Source: Pedobacter sp. WC2423 (lineage in GTDB: Bacteria > Bacteroidota > Bacteroidia > Sphingobacteriales > Sphingobacteriaceae). From it: DNA of 64,000 nt. Every line of letters starts with the position of its first letter. The first letter of the stretch is position 1. The stretch is from NCBI RefSeq assembly GCF_040822065.1, contig NZ_CP162005.1, forward strand, positions 4,774,001 to 4,838,000, in the 5' to 3' direction. This document shows, piece by piece, positions 52,388 to 62,366 of the stretch. Under the pieces are notes generated by a model that was not told where the DNA came from, ran no database searches, and saw only the letters and a program-made list of their open reading frames with translations. The position numbers were made by a program, and so were the translations under genes.

Positions 52388-52547
52388 CCACATTATAGAA
52401 GAAAGGAAGTTTATGTAAGTTTTTCTACATCCAAAAATGCTCCCCGCCTATCAGGCAGGGAACAAATTTAATGACCATAAACCGTGTGATTTCGACGTCC
52501 TCCGGTTTAAGTAAACAGATCATCGCCTCGCAGCGAATAAACCCGTA

Positions 52548-55500
52548 ATGTTCAAAAATATGCAAAAAGGATTAAATCATTATCCTTCAATTCAATTTAT
52601 TATGAGATGCTCTTTTGTAATCATTGTAGTCCAGCTTACTTTCTTAAGTATTCTTGTGGCGAATAGTGTAAAGAGCCAGGATCTTGATCATAAAATAAGC
52701 CTGCGCCTGGAGAATGTTACCGTAGCAGAAGGCCTGTCTGCCATTGGCAAACAGGGTAACATCAAATTTTCACTCAGAGAACAATCCATGAAAATGGTGA
52801 AAAAGAGTGTAACATTAGTTTCTTCTCAAATTACTGTAAGAGAAGCGATCAACAGACTTTTATTTCATACCGGTCTGCAGTATAAAATTGTAGAGGGATA
52901 TGTTGTTGTTGATCAGAAACCAGTACCCATTACGATCAGCGGAACGATTACCGATGAAAATTCAAGAGAAACCCTGATTGGGGTAAGTGTAAAAATCAAA
53001 GCAACCGGAGGGGCCGTATCGACTGATGCGAATGGTAAATTCCATATCACCGTACCTGAAGGAGGGGCTGTACTGGTAATCTCTTATATAGGATATCAGA
53101 CCCGTGAAATTAAGGTAGACGGGAAGTCAAAAGAGATTAATATCAGTTTAAAGGCATCTTCGACCCAGCTGGGTGAGGTGACTGTACAAGCCAGGAGAAA
53201 AACCAATACAGAAGTTGCTGTTCTGGATGAAAGAAAAAAATCGGCGACGGTGCAGGATGCAATATCTGCCGTACAGATAGAACGCACAGCCAGTATCACA
53301 ACTACGCAGGCTTTGCAGCGGGTATCGGGTGTAACTGTTACTGATGATAAATATGTTGCGATCCGGGGGCTAGGGGACAGGAGTGTAATTGCGCAGCTGA
53401 ATGGTATCCGTCTTGCTTCTTCAGATCCCGATCGCAGTGCAATTCCCCTGGACCTTGTCCCGGCCTCGCTTTTAGATAACATTACTATCTATAAAACTGT
53501 AACACCAGATAAACCAGCGGATGCAGCAGCGGGTATTGTGGAATTAAAAACCAAATCAGTACCAGACAGTATGGTATTTGATCTGATTATGCAATCAGGT
53601 TTTAATTCTAACATAGGAATAGGCGGAAAGGTTAATAGTTTCTATAACAGTGATATGGGCTTTTTAGGTAATAATATCAATAAAAAGAACCTTTCACCAG
53701 ATTTCTTAAATCTTGCACAGCAATATAAAGGCGGTTTACCTCAAATTCAAAAAATGATTGCTAATAGCGGTTATAGTCCTGCAGTAAAACAGGAGGTTAA
53801 CCGGATTAACGGAATTATGCAGGGATTTGATCCGGTTTTAACAACTGGCTATAAACAGGCACCATTAAACCAGTTGTATTCTGCCACTTTTGGTAACAGT
53901 TATAAACTGTTTAAAACACACAAATTAGGTGTAATTGCAGGCGCAAATTACTATCGTCGTACCACTGATATTTATAACGGAGATATTCAGCAATATAGTA
54001 TTTATCAAGGAGTGGTCACCGGAAATCCTCAGGTGAGCAGTCCAAGGAATATTCCAAACTATATCACACCGAATAGCTTGTATATGGGCAAGTATCAGAC
54101 TTATAAGGAGAATACAGGTACAGAAACACTGAACTATGGTGGCTTATTAGGTTTGACATATCGCTTTAGTCCGCAGCACGAAATCAGTATGCAATATCTG
54201 GGCAGCTGGGGTGGCGAAACGCAAGCTACAAATATGAGAGGAAGATATGAATATACCGGATTACCAGGAGAGGTAAACAGTACTATTTATTCCTTAAAAC
54301 AATCTTACCGTACATTGAATACTTTCAATTTACAGGGAGAGCATAAATTTTTAAAAGGAGAATATTCTCCAAGATTAAGTTATAATGTGGCTAGTTCAAA
54401 AGCAAGCCAGAATGATCCTGATTATCGTTTTGTTACGCTTGCGGATTATACGCCACGTGGTGGCGGGTATTATCAGCGGCCTCAGGCCGGCCCGGTTAAT
54501 ACCTCTCCTGAATATGTATTTACCAATCACCTGTATGCACTTTCTTCTGGTTATGTAAACGGATTTGGTGCTTATGGTATTATCCAGGCAGAACCTAACG
54601 GCCGCCGTTATAGAAATCTGGATGAAACAAATTATAACTACAAGGCAGATGTAAGTATTCCATTCAAGCTCTTTGGGCAAAAACAGGAGTTCAAAACAGG
54701 AGTTAACTATTTGAACCGCGACCGCGTATTTACAGAGAATGTACTTTTCCTGCCAGGCTCTAATTTCTCTTCTCTTGGTGCATTGCCATTATATGCTGTA
54801 GAGGGAAATCTGAATCGTTTGGTAAGCCCCGAAATAGTAGGTATCCGTCCTATGGCTTCTGGTACAGGTGAAGGTGCCGGACCAATAGGAGGTTTTTTGT
54901 ATAACACTCAGAAATCACCTAATAACTATACAGGTTTCTTTGAAACCAAAGCTGGTTATGCCATGCTGGATTTAAAATTAGCCAGAGACCTGCGGATTAC
55001 CGGTGGATTGCGCTTTGAATCAACTAACATCCAATCTAAAGTAGATACTTCAGGAGTTTTTCTTGACCCTTCTTTAACTACTCCGGGAGCGGGAGGTGTT
55101 CGTATCCCTTTATCGCTGACAAGTCCTAACTCAGTCTATAAGACAGGGTATAAGCCATTTTATTCTTTAAACATGACTTATAATTATAAGGATAACATGA
55201 ATTTCAGAGCAGGATATAATACCACACTTGCGAGGCCAGAGTTAAGAGAGATTACCAATGTATTCGAGTTTGATGCCTTCCAGATGGGATTAGTGGTGGG
55301 TAACCCTAAACTAATTAACCAGTCTACTCAGAATATTGATTTCCGCTGGGAGTATTTCCCGAATAACGGAGAAGTAATTGCAGTATCTCTGTTTGGTAAA
55401 CGGATCAAGAACCAATTATACAAAGTATTCAGTCTGAAAACCAGTGGTCTCGCTGCAACTTATCCGGAATACCCGACTATCAGATTCGAGAATGACCCGA

Positions 55501-56039
55501 ATATTGGTAAAGTGTGGGGAATAGAAATCGAAATTGTAAAAGACCTGGGCAGAATCTGGGATCCGCTTCATAATTTCTTTATTGGCTCAAACCTTTTACT
55601 GGCGCAAAGTGATATTAAAAAATCACCAGAGCGTTTAGAGGCTAACCGTTCTTTAGACAGGCATACGCCCGATAACAGCCCACTATTTGAACAAGCTCCT
55701 TATTCCATAAACGGCTGGTTAAACTATAACAATAAACGTTCAGGTACAAGTCTGACAGGAACCTTTAATATGGTAGGGGAACGTTTAGTACAAATTAACC
55801 TTACCGGTGAGCCTGATCTCTATACACGTCCTGTCCCGGTACTTGATTTCGTGTTTAGTCAGCGCATTTTAAAGCGCGTGATTTTTAAAGGCTATATCAA
55901 AAACATGCTCAACCCAGCTGTGCAGACTGTATATGCAAATCCCGGAACAGGTGGTAAATGGTACGGTAACCAGTACATCAACCGGAGCTTCAAACGCGGT
56001 ACCGAATTTATGATGGGATTCACTTATAACTTGTTTTAA
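52548..56039 (+). CDS. TonB-dependent receptor with an STN signalling domain
   Basis: A 1163 aa outer-membrane transducer. After a membrane/signal segment (about 18-40) there is an STN domain (about 48-125, SLRLENVTVAEGLSAIGKQG), which interacts with FecR in trans-envelope signalling. A carboxypeptidase-D-like domain (about 130-210, ISGTITDENSRETLIGVSV) precedes the plug (VTVDDKYVAIRGLGDRSV-like block near 265; TIYKTVTPDKPADAAAG) and a large barrel ending GFTYNLF. The first ATG is used, but Met5 is possible. It is 2 bp ahead of the DUF4397 lipoprotein gene. The ligand is unknown. Confidence 0.94.
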   Translation: MFKNMQKGLNHYPSIQFIMRCSFVIIVVQLTFLSILVANSVKSQDLDHKISLRLENVTVAEGLSAIGKQGNIKFSLREQSMKMVKKSVTLVSSQITVREAINRLLFHTGLQYKIVEGYVVVDQKPVPITISGTITDENSRETLIGVSVKIKATGGAVSTDANGKFHITVPEGGAVLVISYIGYQTREIKVDGKSKEINISLKASSTQLGEVTVQARRKTNTEVAVLDERKKSATVQDAISAVQIERTASITTTQALQRVSGVTVTDDKYVAIRGLGDRSVIAQLNGIRLASSDPDRSAIPLDLVPASLLDNITIYKTVTPDKPADAAAGIVELKTKSVPDSMVFDLIMQSGFNSNIGIGGKVNSFYNSDMGFLGNNINKKNLSPDFLNLAQQYKGGLPQIQKMIANSGYSPAVKQEVNRINGIMQGFDPVLTTGYKQAPLNQLYSATFGNSYKLFKTHKLGVIAGANYYRRTTDIYNGDIQQYSIYQGVVTGNPQVSSPRNIPNYITPNSLYMGKYQTYKENTGTETLNYGGLLGLTYRFSPQHEISMQYLGSWGGETQATNMRGRYEYTGLPGEVNSTIYSLKQSYRTLNTFNLQGEHKFLKGEYSPRLSYNVASSKASQNDPDYRFVTLADYTPRGGGYYQRPQAGPVNTSPEYVFTNHLYALSSGYVNGFGAYGIIQAEPNGRRYRNLDETNYNYKADVSIPFKLFGQKQEFKTGVNYLNRDRVFTENVLFLPGSNFSSLGALPLYAVEGNLNRLVSPEIVGIRPMASGTGEGAGPIGGFLYNTQKSPNNYTGFFETKAGYAMLDLKLARDLRITGGLRFESTNIQSKVDTSGVFLDPSLTTPGAGGVRIPLSLTSPNSVYKTGYKPFYSLNMTYNYKDNMNFRAGYNTTLARPELREITNVFEFDAFQMGLVVGNPKLINQSTQNIDFRWEYFPNNGEVIAVSLFGKRIKNQLYKVFSLKTSGLAATYPEYPTIRFENDPNIGKVWGIEIEIVKDLGRIWDPLHNFFIGSNLLLAQSDIKKSPERLEANRSLDRHTPDNSPLFEQAPYSINGWLNYNNKRSGTSLTGTFNMVGERLVQINLTGEPDLYTRPVPVLDFVFSQRILKRVIFKGYIKNMLNPAVQTVYANPGTGGKWYGNQYINRSFKRGTEFMMGFTYNLF

Positions 56040-56041
56040 CA

Positions 56042-57745
56042 ATGAAAGAACTAAAGAAATATCTTAAAGTAATTCCTTTTATGCCGGTTTTGCTACTGGT
56101 TCTGGCAGGGTGTAAAAAGGAAAAAATAGATTCCGGATATGATAATCGCAGTATAACCGATGCACGTAAAAGTTCATCTGTCAGAATTATCAACCTTGCA
56201 GACTATAACCAGGTACAGGCAAATGGAGATACGCTGACTAATTATATCATAAGACAGCCTAATGATCCTATGGGTTCAGCCTTTCCGGGTACTGTTTATT
56301 TTCCTGAAAAAGGACGTTTGGAGACCACATGGAATATTCAACAGAATTTTTTTAAAAATGGGACTGCTAAAATATTGGTAGAGCATGCTGCTTATCAGAT
56401 GCAAAAAGATCCGTTGCAACTGGAAGTGAAGGAAGATGTCCAGCCAGCAGATTACTATTTGCTGCCGACAGAAACGTATGCCCAGGTAACCGGTCAGCCG
56501 GCTTTTGTAAGGGTGCCGAGGTCGGTTGCCGCAGCTTCCAATCCATCCAGTTTTAAGGTTAGGATACTAAATCTTTCTGCAACAGTAAAACCTGAACAAG
56601 GAATGGAAAGTATTAACGGGCCGATGAGCCTGGCCTGGGCAGATGGAACGCTGATCAGCAGCAAAACTAATAATATTCTTCCGGGACAGTATTCAGACTA
56701 CATAGAATTGCCTTATACTACCGCTCAGTTAAAGGTACTTACCCCTGACGGTATTCAGGTGCCTGGTTTTGGTGATGGTCAGGTTCTGAATCCTTCAACA
56801 TCAACCATAGAAGGGTTTACATTGACTTATGTGCCTTTGAAAACTTATGTTCCGGGTGGCGTCTATACCATAGTTGTTGCTGCCAGAGAATTTGTGATTC
56901 CCTACAGAAGTTCTAATAACGGGGAAACAGTTAAAGGCTATCAAAACAGTTTAAGAGTGATCAATGATGTGAATGAACCTGTTAACTTAACTTATGGGCG
57001 TATACAAGCTGTAAATGCTATTCCGGGTGTCAATGGAATGAAGGTATTGGTTAATGGAAAAGCGCTGGGAGCATCAATGAACTATACAGGACAAACAGCA
57101 TATGAACCTTTCATTATCGGAGATTATAAAATTGAAGCAACAGATGCTTCAGGAGCTGTAATTGCAAGTAATTCCCTGAAACTTGGGGCTAACACCAATT
57201 TTACGCTGTGGGTACATCCGGATGCCAATGGTAAAACAACCATCAGTGCAGTAGCCAATGACCTGAGCGGAACTTTGTTTTCAGGCGCTGGAAGTGGAGA
57301 TGATGCCACTTATTCTCGTTACAAGGCAGGCTTTCCATTCAATATCCGTTTCTTAAATCTTTGTCCGGACATGCCTTACTTAACACTAACGACTAATAAT
57401 GCTCAGGATTTTCCAAGTGCTTATGGATTTAATACCGATGCTGTGAAAAATCTGAGACCGGGCATATTTCCTGTAGAATCACCTTATATCAGAGCGTCTT
57501 ACGATGCGAAGCCTTATCAGATTATGGCATTCCGGTCTTCGCCAACGGTATTTCCGGGAACCTGGGCAAGTGATATACCTGTAGTGAACAGTAAAGATTT
57601 GATAGCCAGACCAGAATTATATGTCAGGGGAGATTTACCCAATCAGGAGCCAGGTTTTTATACGATAGCCTTAGTTGGTAGTACAAGCCCATCGGCACCT
57701 GCTGATAAGAAAGCAAAAATGATCATTGTGAAACACAGTAAATAG
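56042..57745 (+). CDS. DUF4397-domain lipoprotein
   Basis: A 567 aa lipoprotein (lipobox VLAGC at about residues 20-24). Several Ig-like strands with SVRIINLADYNQV and FKVRILNLSATVKP lead to a DUF4397-type domain in the middle to C-terminal part (LRVINDVNEPVNLTYG; MKVLVNGKALGASMNYTG). Such domains are surface beta-sandwiches, often in adhesion or binding proteins. It sits between a signalling TonB receptor and further lipoproteins, in the place SusD would take. The next gene starts right after its TAG. Confidence 0.85.
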   Translation: MKELKKYLKVIPFMPVLLLVLAGCKKEKIDSGYDNRSITDARKSSSVRIINLADYNQVQANGDTLTNYIIRQPNDPMGSAFPGTVYFPEKGRLETTWNIQQNFFKNGTAKILVEHAAYQMQKDPLQLEVKEDVQPADYYLLPTETYAQVTGQPAFVRVPRSVAAASNPSSFKVRILNLSATVKPEQGMESINGPMSLAWADGTLISSKTNNILPGQYSDYIELPYTTAQLKVLTPDGIQVPGFGDGQVLNPSTSTIEGFTLTYVPLKTYVPGGVYTIVVAAREFVIPYRSSNNGETVKGYQNSLRVINDVNEPVNLTYGRIQAVNAIPGVNGMKVLVNGKALGASMNYTGQTAYEPFIIGDYKIEATDASGAVIASNSLKLGANTNFTLWVHPDANGKTTISAVANDLSGTLFSGAGSGDDATYSRYKAGFPFNIRFLNLCPDMPYLTLTTNNAQDFPSAYGFNTDAVKNLRPGIFPVESPYIRASYDAKPYQIMAFRSSPTVFPGTWASDIPVVNSKDLIARPELYVRGDLPNQEPGFYTIALVGSTSPSAPADKKAKMIIVKHSK

Positions 57746-58951
57746 ATGTTAGTTATGCCACAATCAAGAGTTAAAAATATCCTGTTAAGCTCCATAGTCC
57801 TGTTGCTTTTTGCAGCTGGCTGCAGCAAAGTAGACTATGCAAAAATAGATGATCCGGCTTATTTAAGAGTTTTTAATAACCTTAACTATACCATAGGTCT
57901 GGAAAATAAAGATGAAGCTGTGCCTTTTCTGACTATGCTGATAGATCCGGAAATGGATCAGGATGGAATGCCTGTAAAAGCTGGTATTAAAGGTGACTTT
58001 CTGGATCAGCGGGAGCCTTATGCCCCTCCATATCCCTCACATATAGGAACAGGTGTTTCTTTTAAAAATGCGGAATACCCGGGAAAAGAGAATGTACTGG
58101 TCGGCCCTGTGCTGAATGGTTTTGATCTGAGCAGCTGGGCGCAGATTCCTTCTGGTAAACACCGGATCGTATTTATGTTCAGACCGGTTAACAGCGTTCC
58201 TTTTTTTGAGCTGGATCCCAAGCTAAAACATAAGGTCTTAATTGATACAACTATGGTTCTGGATTCAAAGGAAGTGTATACACTTCATGTTCTGCAAAAG
58301 AATTTTGTGACCAAAAAGAATGGTATTTATTTAAGAAAAGAGAACTTTCATAAACTGCCCTTATCAGACTCTCTGGTTTATGTCAATTTCTATAATATGA
58401 GTGCAAAGGGTTTTCTGGAAGCCAGTAAAGATCAGAAAACAAGTTATAAAAAATCAGGAGCGTTATATGGAGGAATTAAAGAAGAGATGAATATTTTTTA
58501 TTCTTTATACACCAGCGAAAAAACGATGAACGATCCTGTTTTTGGTTATCAGAATAGATTATTAGGTAAGCTGACGCGTAACTCAGAAGTGCTTGAAGTA
58601 AGTCCGTATTATAATTTTCCTCTGTTTGCAGATGGCAAATCCAATGGAATATTTACTAATATCTGGCAACGGATCGATTTGATGGCACCAGGAATGGATC
58701 CTGCAAATAACCCTTATGAATCTTTTCAGTTAGAGACCAGTGGAAACTGGGCTCCGGTTAACTGTATGACAGATGGTAAATCACAACTTACAGGGAACGA
58801 TAATGCTGCTCAACTACCGAATATGATTGTAAATATTCATTCTGGTATTTATAATCCACGCTCATTTTCCACAGTAAACACAATTGAGATTGTAAATGGA
58901 AATGTTTATCTCACTACTGTGCAGCGGAAATACGCACCTCCAATCTATTAA
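57746..58951 (+). CDS. Lipoprotein of unknown function in the TonB/fasciclin locus
   Basis: A 401 aa lipoprotein with lipobox FAAGC (about residues 22-26). The mature protein has beta-rich repeats with aromatic turns (AYLRVFNNLNYTIGLEN; KHRIVFMFRPVNSVPFF; LVYVNFYNMSAKGFL). It shows no enzyme motif. The same first strand pattern as its upstream neighbour suggests a related binding sandwich. The start ATG touches the stop codon of the upstream gene; an alternative Met is three codons later. It is transcribed with the cluster. Confidence 0.8.
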   Translation: MLVMPQSRVKNILLSSIVLLLFAAGCSKVDYAKIDDPAYLRVFNNLNYTIGLENKDEAVPFLTMLIDPEMDQDGMPVKAGIKGDFLDQREPYAPPYPSHIGTGVSFKNAEYPGKENVLVGPVLNGFDLSSWAQIPSGKHRIVFMFRPVNSVPFFELDPKLKHKVLIDTTMVLDSKEVYTLHVLQKNFVTKKNGIYLRKENFHKLPLSDSLVYVNFYNMSAKGFLEASKDQKTSYKKSGALYGGIKEEMNIFYSLYTSEKTMNDPVFGYQNRLLGKLTRNSEVLEVSPYYNFPLFADGKSNGIFTNIWQRIDLMAPGMDPANNPYESFQLETSGNWAPVNCMTDGKSQLTGNDNAAQLPNMIVNIHSGIYNPRSFSTVNTIEIVNGNVYLTTVQRKYAPPIY

Positions 58952-58984
58952 CCCGGCTGATCAGACCTTAAATAATTAATTCTA

Positions 58985-60079
58985 ATGAATACTAGAAAAT
59001 CAATCAAAAAATTACTTCTGCTGATCCCTGTCTTATTGCTGCTGTTCAATTCCTGCAAGCATGAAGATCTGGAAATTGTAAAAGAAAATGAGAATTTCAG
59101 GCTAGCCTCAGATTTTATCAAAAATAATTATGACATGACGCTTTTTTATGCGGCTATAGAAAAAACGGGTATAACAGCTCAACTGCAGGGGCCAGGTCCA
59201 TTTACAGTACTTGTACCTAATAATTTGGCATTTCAGCAGATTGGAATTAGCAGGCCATCTGACTTTGATAAGATGAATCAGGATAGTCTGAAAAGCCTGG
59301 TTCAGCATCATATTCTGAATTACCGGTTACTTACCAGGGATATTCCTGTAAATGGAGTAGATATCCGATATCTTACTATCGGGGGAAATGAGCTATACAC
59401 TTCTGCTGCAAACCTTTTTCCTGGTGGAGGCCGTAATGCAGACCCTGATCTTTATTTCGATGGGTCAGCTGTAGTTAAACCAGATGTGTCTGTGGCCAAC
59501 GGAACTATTCATGTACTGAATAAAGTGATGAAATATACGCCTAAAAGTACGGTGCAGGACTGGCTGGCCAGGCGTCCAGAGTACAGCATTTTTGTCAGCG
59601 GATTAAAGAAATTCGGTCTTTGGGATAAACTTTCAACAGCCGGGCCGTTTACTGTGTTTGCACCGCAGAATAAGGTATTTGAAACCAACGGTATTACAGA
59701 AGCCTCAATTGCCGCTTTAAATACACAAAATTATTCAGGTCAAAGGCTTTTTGGTGCCTATATTTTAAATAAAAAGCACCTCTTCATTTCTGATTATGAT
59801 GTTTTTAAGACGATCAATAATGAAACTTCTTTTATCAGAAAAGTAGATGATAACGACTGGCTGCTTATGATGTCCTCTCAGTCAAATTACTTTACCAGGT
59901 TAGTCACATTGACGATGAATTTAAGAACGCCTGTTGATTTATATACAAACTACAATTCTATCCAGGCTGCAATTCCGGGATTATCAGATAATCTGACAGA
60001 CAATGGATTGGTACATGATGTTCAGGGACTGTTACTGTTACCAGAGGAGGCTTTAATTAATAATTCACCAAAAAACTAA
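58985..60079 (+). CDS. Fasciclin (FAS1) domain lipoprotein 1
   Basis: A 364 aa lipoprotein (lipobox LFNSC). Two FAS1 domains are visible: domain A (about 35-190) with GPGPFTVLVPNNLAFQQIG, a YH-like block (LVQHHILNYRL) and NGTIHVLNKVM; domain B (about 200-355) with AGPFTVFAPQNKVFETNG and NGLVHDVQGLLL. FAS1 domains mediate adhesion to matrix or polymers. First of three tandem fasciclin genes, 33 bp after the previous lipoprotein gene and 4 bp before the next. Confidence 0.9.
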   Translation: MNTRKSIKKLLLLIPVLLLLFNSCKHEDLEIVKENENFRLASDFIKNNYDMTLFYAAIEKTGITAQLQGPGPFTVLVPNNLAFQQIGISRPSDFDKMNQDSLKSLVQHHILNYRLLTRDIPVNGVDIRYLTIGGNELYTSAANLFPGGGRNADPDLYFDGSAVVKPDVSVANGTIHVLNKVMKYTPKSTVQDWLARRPEYSIFVSGLKKFGLWDKLSTAGPFTVFAPQNKVFETNGITEASIAALNTQNYSGQRLFGAYILNKKHLFISDYDVFKTINNETSFIRKVDDNDWLLMMSSQSNYFTRLVTLTMNLRTPVDLYTNYNSIQAAIPGLSDNLTDNGLVHDVQGLLLLPEEALINNSPKN

Positions 60080-60083
60080 GCAA

Positions 60084-61322
60084 ATGAAACTAATAAAATT
60101 ATTGACGTGCTGCTTGCTTTTTGTGACGCTGGCATCATGCAGAAAAGCAGAGTTTATGCCTGAAGCAGAAGGACAGCCTGTACCACATACAGATATTACG
60201 ATTACGCTAAAAGAAGTATTGACTGCCTCTCCATATACTTTATTTAAAGCGGCATGGGAACGCAGTAATATGAACGGGATTCTAAAGGCAAAAGGAAATA
60301 AAGCTCCATTTATTTTACTTGTTCCTTCTGATGCCGCCTTTATTGCAGATGGATTAACACTGGAGGTTATCAATAAAACAACACCCGAACTGCTGGATAG
60401 TGTGCTGCTGTACCATGTCATAGCAGGAAATATGAAGGTAGAAGATTTTAAGATAAGTGAAAATCGTTTCGCAGGCAGGAGTTTACTGGAAAATCCAGAT
60501 TTAAGAGTTAAACCAGCGGTCTCAGGAGCTGCACCATCTGACCCTTACTTTTATCTGCAATATTTAAAATATGCAGACGGAGCACTTTTTATTAACGGAA
60601 AAAAAGAGAGTACAACGGCTCCGGTTCAGGCGAAAGATGGGGTATTGTGGCCGGTAGATCATGTATTGCATAAACCAACAAAAACATTATTGCAGGTATT
60701 ACAGGAAGACGGACGTTTTGGGATGTATCTGGAATTGACTGAACGGACAGATGCCTTGTTTGCAGAGCTTAGTGAGGGTAATGTTCAGCACGACTTTAAA
60801 ATGGGATTAACCTATTTGCCATCACATGCCAATTTTAACGTGGTTTTCAACTCCATTTTCGCGATTCCGGACGAGGTTTTCCATAAAGCAGGTTATCAGA
60901 CAGTAGACGATATTCTGGCGCTGAATGACCGGAATCCACTCCCTTACTTCGATTATGAAACCTATTCCATGGTTGGTGGATTAGCTACAGATACATTGGT
61001 CGCTTATCATCGCTGGGGAGCTATGCTTTCTTATAATGATCCGCAGACAGGAAGAGGCGAGGAAGGTTTAACTAATTTTTACTCTAATGATTTGACCAAT
61101 AGTTTATTGTCAAATTACACCATAGTTGGCTCAGGATCTTACGGCAAATTACCCGTTTATACGAATCCATTAGAATTCAGTAAAGAAGCAGGGGTAGTTA
61201 AGGTGAATGTTAAAGGCGCTGATCATCCTGCTGCGGCAATTACAGACGCGGATATCAATACGATTATGGGGCCGGTACATGTCGTAGACCATTTAATTGT
61301 ACCTAAGGGGTTCAAATTGTAA
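60084..61322 (+). CDS. Fasciclin (FAS1) domain lipoprotein 2
   Basis: A 412 aa lipoprotein (lipobox TLASC). FAS1 domain A (about 40-195) shows KAPFILLVPSDAAFIADG, SVLLYHVIAGNMKVEDF and DGVLWPVDHVLHKP. The remaining part (about 200-410) is a diverged FAS1-like domain with SHANFNVVFNSIFAIPDEVF and MGPVHVVDHLIVPKGF. The insert of about 60 residues in this half is not in the other two. It probably acts with its neighbours at the cell surface. Confidence 0.88.
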   Translation: MKLIKLLTCCLLFVTLASCRKAEFMPEAEGQPVPHTDITITLKEVLTASPYTLFKAAWERSNMNGILKAKGNKAPFILLVPSDAAFIADGLTLEVINKTTPELLDSVLLYHVIAGNMKVEDFKISENRFAGRSLLENPDLRVKPAVSGAAPSDPYFYLQYLKYADGALFINGKKESTTAPVQAKDGVLWPVDHVLHKPTKTLLQVLQEDGRFGMYLELTERTDALFAELSEGNVQHDFKMGLTYLPSHANFNVVFNSIFAIPDEVFHKAGYQTVDDILALNDRNPLPYFDYETYSMVGGLATDTLVAYHRWGAMLSYNDPQTGRGEEGLTNFYSNDLTNSLLSNYTIVGSGSYGKLPVYTNPLEFSKEAGVVKVNVKGADHPAAAITDADINTIMGPVHVVDHLIVPKGFKL

Positions 61323-61357
61323 TTCTTATCAATACTAAATGATTTAACAGCAGACCA

Positions 61358-62344
61358 ATGAATAACTATAAATATATTTTACTGTGCTTACTTGCTTTTA
61401 GCCTGTACAGTTGTAAAAAAGATAAAGAACAAACTAAAGAAGGAGATACCAATAAGATCAGTGCTGTAGTAGCTGATAATTTTAATCTATCCATTTTCAA
61501 TACCGGCCTCATCAGGTCGGGATTAAAAGCTAAAATGCTTGAAACCGGACCATTTACTGCAATTGCTCCTTCGGACGCAGCTTTTGCAAGTGCCGGGCTC
61601 GGTACTGCTGCTGCTGTTTTAGGTGCAGAGCCCGCAAGGATTTCTGCCATTATGAATTACCATATACTGAACGGAAGTTATGAACTGAATAAATTGCCTT
61701 TCCTGTTTAATCAGGAGATCCGTTCTGGTAATGGGGGTAAGCTATTTGTAACGCACTGGATAAAAGCAGGAGATACCATACTCACTATTAACGGTTCAAA
61801 AGTAATCGCACAAAATATCAAAGCATCTAATGGATTGGTCCAGGTAGTTGAACAGATGCTGGAGCCTTATACACATGAGCTGGTCACAGATGCTATTGCT
61901 TCTGACCGGGATATCAGTTTGTTTTACCAGGCACTTCAGCGTTCAGGATTAATTGAAACTTTAAAAGGTAAAGGTCCTTATACCATCTTCGCACCGGATA
62001 ATAAAGCTATGATCGCATTTGGACTGCCTTCGCTCGAAGCTATCAACCAGATGGACCCGGCTGTACTGGCAACTGTACTGCGGTATCATATCCTGACAGA
62101 CCGCAGGTTTGTTTATGACTATATACTAAGTACAGGGAAATCTGAAAAAAGTGAGCAGACCATGTTAGATGGTAATTCAGTTCAGATCCAGCTTATCCCG
62201 GACTCGGCTACCCCCGGGAATTATTCAGGAATCCGCTTAAAGGGAACGGGGAATACATCACCAGTCATGCTAACCAAGAGGGATGTGTTGACAGGAAATG
62301 GCGTATTGCATACTATCGGAAGCGTACTGAAGATCACACAGTAA
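61358..62344 (+). CDS. Fasciclin (FAS1) domain lipoprotein 3
   Basis: A 328 aa lipoprotein (lipobox LYSC) with two compact FAS1 domains. Domain A (about 30-175) has TGPFTAIAPSDAAFASAG, IMNYHILNGSYEL and NGLVQVVEQML. Domain B (about 180-325) has KGPYTIFAPDNKAMIAFG, VLRYHILTDRRFV and NGVLHTIGSVL. The most regular of the three. The gap to the next gene is 22 bp. Confidence 0.9.
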   Translation: MNNYKYILLCLLAFSLYSCKKDKEQTKEGDTNKISAVVADNFNLSIFNTGLIRSGLKAKMLETGPFTAIAPSDAAFASAGLGTAAAVLGAEPARISAIMNYHILNGSYELNKLPFLFNQEIRSGNGGKLFVTHWIKAGDTILTINGSKVIAQNIKASNGLVQVVEQMLEPYTHELVTDAIASDRDISLFYQALQRSGLIETLKGKGPYTIFAPDNKAMIAFGLPSLEAINQMDPAVLATVLRYHILTDRRFVYDYILSTGKSEKSEQTMLDGNSVQIQLIPDSATPGNYSGIRLKGTGNTSPVMLTKRDVLTGNGVLHTIGSVLKITQ

Positions 62345-62366
62345 TTAAACATTAAGAATTCTAGAG

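Noticed and set aside
52430-52470. Hairpin after the FecR gene (CCCCGCCT/AGGCAGGG) as a terminator
   Set aside because: It has an internal mismatch and no T tail, and the operon appears to continue. It may be an RNA-processing site but evidence is weak.
53096-54680. Minus-strand open frames inside the large TonB receptor
   Set aside because: Shadows of a strongly coding frame; no domain features.
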